The notes under the pieces were generated by a model. It was not told the origin of the DNA. It ran no database searches and saw nothing but the letters and a program-made list of their open reading frames with translations. The position numbers and the translations under genes are program-made. A stretch of DNA of 64,000 nucleotides from Rosellinia necatrix (lineage: Eukaryota; Ascomycota; Sordariomycetes; Xylariales; Xylariaceae), in assembly GCA_021209875.1 (NCBI GenBank), contig JAGYVD010000002.1, positions 5,952,001 to 6,016,000 of the forward strand, in the 5' to 3' direction. This document shows, piece by piece, positions 59,501 to 64,000 of the stretch (position 1 is the first letter of the stretch; each line of letters starts with the position of its first letter).

Positions 59501-61593
59501 AGCAGCTCAATGGTGGCACTAGGAAGGATCTGCCCGAAGAGCAAGTATTCGGCATGACTATCGACCGCCAGTACGTGGTGTCAATCTTGCTAGAGATCAT
59601 GAACCCGGGGGACTTCGCCCCTGAAGATACCATCTACCTAGACATGTTTATTGCACGAAATCTGCCCAAGTTTCAGCAATACCTCATCATCCCCGGATCA
59701 ACACTGGACAAGGTCATCAACGGGCTTTGCAATTACCCAGGAGCGGATCTGGCAGACGATGCGCAACTTAGCGCAGAATATCTTCTATCCATGTACCAAC
59801 CACCAGATTTAAACCCGATGATACCCCTATTCGAGAATGCTGGGTTCTATCGTATTTTGAAACGGATATACAGGAGCGAGAAGCGATACGGTTTGTTAGT
59901 CCGGAGTTACTTTGAAGATCGTGAAGATCAAGAAGAGATTTTTAGCTGCCTTGCGGATTGTCTAAAGCCCCATTCCACCCTGACCAAGCGACAAATTCGA
60001 GATGTTCATGACGTTATTAAACAACATTCAACGCAGTTAGTCGAACTGAACCCGGAAAGAGCGGCTCAAACACTGAACACATATGCGCCTGAGCTACATC
60101 GCTTCATTCTCGACTCTCTAGATGACGGCTCAGAGCTGCAGTATGCTTACCTTAAGGCACTTTTAGAGCCCGAGCTTGAAGGTTCGGGACGAATAGAGAA
60201 CACTGTAGACCGAGATTTCATCGAGCTTTTTGTACGGCTTATGTGTCGATATAATCCCACTCATGTATCCGAGTACGTCGGTCTAGTTCAAGCCACAAGC
60301 TTGAGGCTCGATAGGCTCCTACCGACGATGGAAGATACGGGTGTCATCGATGCCGCTGTCATTCTCATGGCGCGAGAAGGACAGGTGCAGGATGCTATGA
60401 GCCGGTTGACGCAGCATTTATACACGTTGGAGTCAACGCTTCAAGGCCTTCTATCTAGCACGAACAGCGATAGAGAACAGGTCAACCTACAGGAGGCCGC
60501 CGAAGAAATCCTCAAGGGGCTGCAAAAGTACACCCACGTAGGCATTTGGTTGTGCCAAGGTCAAATGAAAACACATAAACAGGTCAACGCCGTCCAGCGA
60601 AGACAAAACTCGCCGTCGCCTGGCAGCCTTGCGCTACATGAAAAGCTATGGCTAGAAATGATTGACACTACTGTTCAAATCACTCGCAAATTGTCTAGTG
60701 TGGTCGATTCGCCCGGTCCAATCACCTCAGAGGATGAGGGCTCTTCTCAAGTGTTAGACACAGATAAGCTTGTCGCCTTGTTACGCTCACTGGTTCAACA
60801 TACATTCACAGCGCTCCTCACGGCGACGTCAGCCCAGGGGCCCCTTCAATCCAGTAATCGCCTAACCACCTCTTCTGGGGGGAGCTTAACGTTCTTACGT
60901 ATTCTCCGTGCATTTTTAACGCGAGCAGCTGCCACGTCGCCAAATCTAGCTGACTTACGAGCTGTCTTGGCGTCGATTTTCGCGGCTTATGCCTACGAAC
61001 AGTCCATATTACAGCTCTCAAACCGATTGCTAGAGCAGCAACTCTTCGTCGACGTAAAGCAATCAGTAGAATTACGTCAAAGGGGATGGCGGCCAAAAGG
61101 ATCAACCTGCGAAGCCTGCGGACGTCGACTATGGGGGCCTGGTGTTTCAGGTAATGTCTTCGAGGCGTGGGAGGAAAAGCAGGCTATTGAAAGCTCTCGG
61201 CGACTGGAGAAGAAGTCTATCGCTATCGCTGGTGCCGCTTCTAGCTCGTTCACGACAGGTGGGAAGGGCAAAGCGGAAGCGCCACAACAATCAGAGGCAC
61301 ACTCGGGAAAGGGTAAAGGCAAGAGCACGGAACCAAGATCGCAGCAAGGTCCCCCGGGGGATACATCGGCTGAGGGCAAAGGTCCACAAGAGGATAACAG
61401 CCCAAGCGTAAACGGGAACGCGTCCAATGCGCGGAATAACCAACCGCTGGGGCCGCTCGTCGTGCTTGCATGCAGGCATATTTATCACCGAAGGTGTCTG
61501 GACGCATTGCAGGAGCAGGGCGAAGGAGAAAGGCATCGGACCGTTGACGAGTTTGGCCGCGAAAGGGAGTATCGGTGTCCCATTGATGGATAG
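56543..61593 (+). CDS. VPS8: Vps8, CORVET complex subunit, 1645 aa
   Basis: Exons 56543-56914, 56964-57399 and 57464-61593 (4938 nt); introns of 49 and 64 nt. The N-terminus is acidic and disordered (poly-Glu near residue 60), with SPINSLLSVPDDSPSVQ and Ser-rich stretches. The WD-like propeller begins about residue 215 (FGSPTCIAVSASIVLGTTKGIIL) and continues with SGPITTIAISADHTTIGAGHANGNIFTWD. The Vps8 signature IHKYIYHADIFSTQLHALVEQ and an alpha-solenoid with WADRLIALMENGDYVGAIQLA follow. The C-terminal RING-like domain has C1485/C1488, C1606, H1608, H1611, C1614 and C1641, with D1644 in the last ligand place. CORVET tethers Rab5-positive early endosomes, and Vps8 is its Rab5-binding subunit. 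The ATG is chosen because the upstream in-frame codon at 56522 is GTG. Confidence 0.92.
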
Positions 61594-62130
61594 ACGAGGC
61601 AGTAGAGCTGTACATAATTGATTGCTGTTATGTTGATTTATGATCTAGTGGCGGCATCTGATGATTGATGTCATAATTGGAGACATTCTCAAGACTGTTG
61701 CCAACCAGATTCCTTGTTCTCTGCCCTGCCCTCCTACTTGTATACCCTTGTATACCTAAATGTTCCCATGGGACCTTGTGAGAGACTCGGGGACCCAGGA
61801 GCGAACGATGCGCCTGTGTTGGTCGTTATATCCCCTAGGAATTGAGTTTGCTGTCATCAGGTACGTCCAGCGTGGTACTTAGCCAGGTAGCTTTCCACCG
61901 AAAAACCACCCATCCAGTCAGATGCCAGTGAGCGGCTGGTAGCGTCCTCCCAGCTGCCGCCATTCTCCACACTGGAATTTCCACACTGGAATTTCTATCG
62001 CCTGCTGCCATTAGTTACTCCAAGTGCCTGCCCAGGCACCTAACTAACTATAGTAGAGCAAATCATCATCACCACCTCAAATTACTTCAGCAATCCCAAC
62101 ACTCAGATTCATCAATACATAATATCCGGA
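61594..62130. other. intergenic region upstream of cyclophilin H
   Basis: 537 bases. Contains a tandem duplication of a 14-base unit (61967-61994) and a short TAACTAACTA stretch at 62041-62050. It is otherwise unremarkable and probably holds the cyclophilin promoter. Confidence 0.6.
61967..61994. repeat. 14-bp tandem duplication CCACACTGGAATTT
   Basis: Two perfect adjacent copies about 140-165 bases upstream of the cyclophilin ATG. They could be a duplicated regulatory site, but nothing beyond the repeat itself supports that. Confidence 0.7.
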
Positions 62131-63426
62131 ATGCCACCTACACAACTTCCCGCGTCGGGGAACCCAATGTAAGTTATTACCGTACTCGGAGTATGAGTCG
62201 GATTCGGCCACAAGCAGCAACGCCAAGTGAATTAACAACTTCTTGGTCTATCTAAGATGGACGAATACTAACCAATGGTGGAACTATAGGGTGTTCTTCG
62301 ATATCACTATCGGAGGTAGGACGCATTCCCCTCGATGGGTTTCTAACCTGGCTTTTTATGGGACCGCGTTATATTCGTTTGACAAGATTCAAGCCAGAGA
62401 TTGGATGTTCTCCGCCAGTCTTAGCATCGTCGTCGTTGTCGTCGTCGTTGTCGTCGTCATTTCGACAACACATCCCCATGCTGGTCCATGATATATCAAT
62501 CACTCTCTATATCTCCCTACGTGTTCATCCACAAACTAGCCCACTTACTTACGAATACATAATAGGCGAGCCCCTCGGACGCATCAAGTTCGAGCTCTAC
62601 AAGGACACCGTGCCCCGAACGGCAGAGAACTTCCGCCAGTTCTGCACCGGCGAGTCTAAGAACAGCCGCGGGCAGCCGCAAGGGTACAAGGGCAGCAAGT
62701 TTCATCGAATTGTGAGTCTCACGTTGATTCGTCAGTCAATATACTTCCTCATCTCCATTTCAAACGAAGTGGTTTTCCAAGATAGATATATATGCTGATC
62801 TTGTTTCCCCTCATCAGATCGGCCAGTTTATGTGCCAGGGAGGCGACTTCTTGAACGGCGACGGCACCGGGAGCACCGTAAGTCCAACTTTGAAACCCTA
62901 TCCCGGCGAGATCCTCCGGTCAGGGTAATGGACGACCGCTGATGGTTCTTTGGGTCGGGTAATAAGTGCATCTACGGCACCAAGGCATTCGCGGACGAGG
63001 GGTTTGCTACAAAACATACACAGGGCGGCCTTCTCTCCATGGCGGTAAGCAAACTTACTTACTTTCTTTAAACCCACCCCGGCCCCTTCCCCTCCCCTTC
63101 CCCTCCCCTCCTTTCCTCTCCTCTCCTCTTTCTTGCCATATACACTTCCCGACGCCGGAAAAGGAGGCGATTGATCGGAAATGCTAACCCAGCCGTGCGT
63201 TTTTTTTGCGCTCGGGGGAAAATAGAACTCGGGCCCGAATACGAACGGCAGCCAGTTCTTCATCACAACGGTGGCCACGCCGCACCTGGACGGTAAACAC
63301 GTCGTCTTCGGCAAGGTCGTGGACGGCATGGACGTCGTGGAGAAGATGGAGAAGACGAAGACGGGCCGGCGGGGGCGCGACGTCCCGGACCTGGACGTCG
63401 TTATAGCGCAGTGCGGCGAGATGTAG
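62131..63426 (+). CDS. cyclophilin H, peptidyl-prolyl cis-trans isomerase, 182 aa
   Basis: Exons 62131-62168, 62290-62315, 62566-62711, 62818-62877, 62967-63044 and 63226-63426 (549 nt), all GT..AG. The spliced protein starts [22 protein letters not shown]. It continues [46 protein letters not shown] (catalytic Arg in [12 protein letters not shown]), [42 protein letters not shown], and [15 protein letters not shown] to the end QCGEM. The active-site set (F-H-R-I, Q-F-M, N-x-x-x-Q-F-F, H-V-V-F-G) is complete. The N-terminal extension with Pro residues and the TCIYG insertion match the U4/U6 snRNP-associated PPIH class rather than cyclophilin A. It probably assists the U4/U6.U5 snRNP. Exon 2 is only 26 nt, and the intron after it carries a (GTC)n tract. 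Confidence 0.92.
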
Positions 63427-63657
63427 AAGGGAGGAGAGAAGGGGGGTTTCGGGAATAGATGCCTCGACCCGGTCGTATAAAGGCCGGGCGATGGCGCGGA
63501 ACCAACGCTCAAACTTGGTTGGCCCGGGGGGGCTGATTTCGCCGATGTGAAGATCTGGTTTATGCCCGGGGAGGAGGCGGCCGTTTTTTTTTTTTTTAAA
63601 GTTACGATACCTACTACAATAGCGGCTCAGAACAAGCCAGCCCGCCACGTTAGAGAG

Positions 63658-63891
63658 TTATTCAAGGTCACCGATAACGAAGAAACGGAAAGCCCCGCGA
63701 CGAACGTAAGCTGGGGACGAGAGTATATTGCTATCCTGTCCGTGGTGACGTCTGTGATGTAGCCCCGTGCCTCCATCCAAGCCCCCCTCCGCGCCTCCAT
63801 CCCGTCCTCGCCCCTCATCCTGTCCCTGTCCCTGTCCCTGCCCCTGCTCCTGCTCCTGCTTCTGTCCCTGTCCCTCCTCCTCCTCCTCCTT

Positions 63892-63924
<33 letters not shown>

Positions 63925-64000
63925 TTGTTGCTGCTGCTGTTCCTCCTTCTTCTCCTGCTTCCACCGGTACTCGCGCTCGACGCCGGCGCGGCGCTGCGCC
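63658..64000 (-). CDS. C-terminal part of a Gln-rich protein (5' end beyond window)
   Basis: The minus-strand frame is open from the window edge to a TAA at 63658-63660, about 113 codons. It begins AGVEREYRWKQEKKEEQ, continues with a tract of about 17 Gln encoded by mixed CAG/CAA codons, then a five-Glu run, Gly-Gln repeats, and a Gly/Arg-rich tail ending VIGDL-E. The coiled-coil-like basic and acidic stretch before the poly-Q suggests a genuine protein, but the terminal 60 residues could be non-coding if an intron or an earlier stop applies. The family cannot be identified from this piece. Confidence 0.45.

Noticed and set aside
1..64000. CRISPR arrays, insertion sequences, bacterial operons
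   Set aside because: No spaced direct repeats, no transposase ORF and no terminal inverted repeats were seen. The window is eukaryotic, and the short repeats are microsatellites.

Overview
The window is nuclear DNA of a filamentous ascomycete (Pezizomycotina). The signs are short spliceosomal introns (mostly 50-120 nt, GT..AG, several with a CTAAC-type branch site), families that are mostly fungal (FunK1 kinases, PigL_N/STAND N-terminal proteins, PTH11-like rhodopsin-domain proteins, Dal5-type transporters) and housekeeping genes with fungal architecture. A Sordariomycete is likely from the style of the proteins, but this is inference. Coding exons are moderately GC-rich. Intergenic DNA is long, AT-richer and full of short microsatellites.

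Layout. 1-1908: 3' part of a Rok1-type DEAD-box helicase. 2939-3184: small Cys-rich protein. 6623-7705: four-exon GNAT acetyltransferase. 10876-12163: four-exon fungal rhodopsin-domain membrane protein. 12730-13173 (-): EthD-domain protein. 14134-16232: mitochondrial D-lactate dehydrogenase, five exons. 16790-17478 (-): Gln/Asp-rich low-complexity protein. 18172-19670 (-): secreted tyrosinase, six exons. 20786-22422 (-): Dal5-family MFS transporter, three exons. 23565-24684 (-): repeat-rich protein with a reading-frame break. 25435-26803 (-): PigL_N/STAND N-terminal protein. 27213-27320 (-): tRNA-like element. 28765-31658 (-): 919-residue two-TM protein of unknown function. 34534-36548: F-box/beta-propeller protein. 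39819-40919: SprT-like metalloprotease. 44813-46500 (-): decayed FunK1 kinase. 51813-53420: membrane RING-H2 E3 ligase. 54589-55799 (-): GPALPP/DUF3752 protein with two homopolymer frame breaks. 56543-61593: Vps8 of the CORVET complex. 62131-63426: cyclophilin H, six exons. 63658-64000 (-): poly-Q C-terminus of a gene running off the window.

The two ends (Rok1; RING protein, GPALPP, Vps8, cyclophilin H) are conserved housekeeping loci: ribosome biogenesis, ubiquitin ligation, endosomal tethering and splicing. The middle carries accessory genes (acetyltransferase, EthD, D-LDH, tyrosinase, transporter, STAND N-terminal). It also holds long stretches without recognisable genes, the largest at 40.9-51.8 kb, where only the kinase relic was found. 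I see no polyketide or peptide synthetase, no intact transposon and no CRISPR array.

I did not find a clearly new multi-gene system. The points most worth a second look are the DEGD Walker B in Rok1, the FunK1 relic, the reinitiation-type uORF overlapping the Vps8 start, the Gly-rich insertion in the tyrosinase, and paired one-base frame breaks in G runs of the GPALPP gene that look like sequence errors. Exon boundaries were derived by eye from splice signals and frame continuity.
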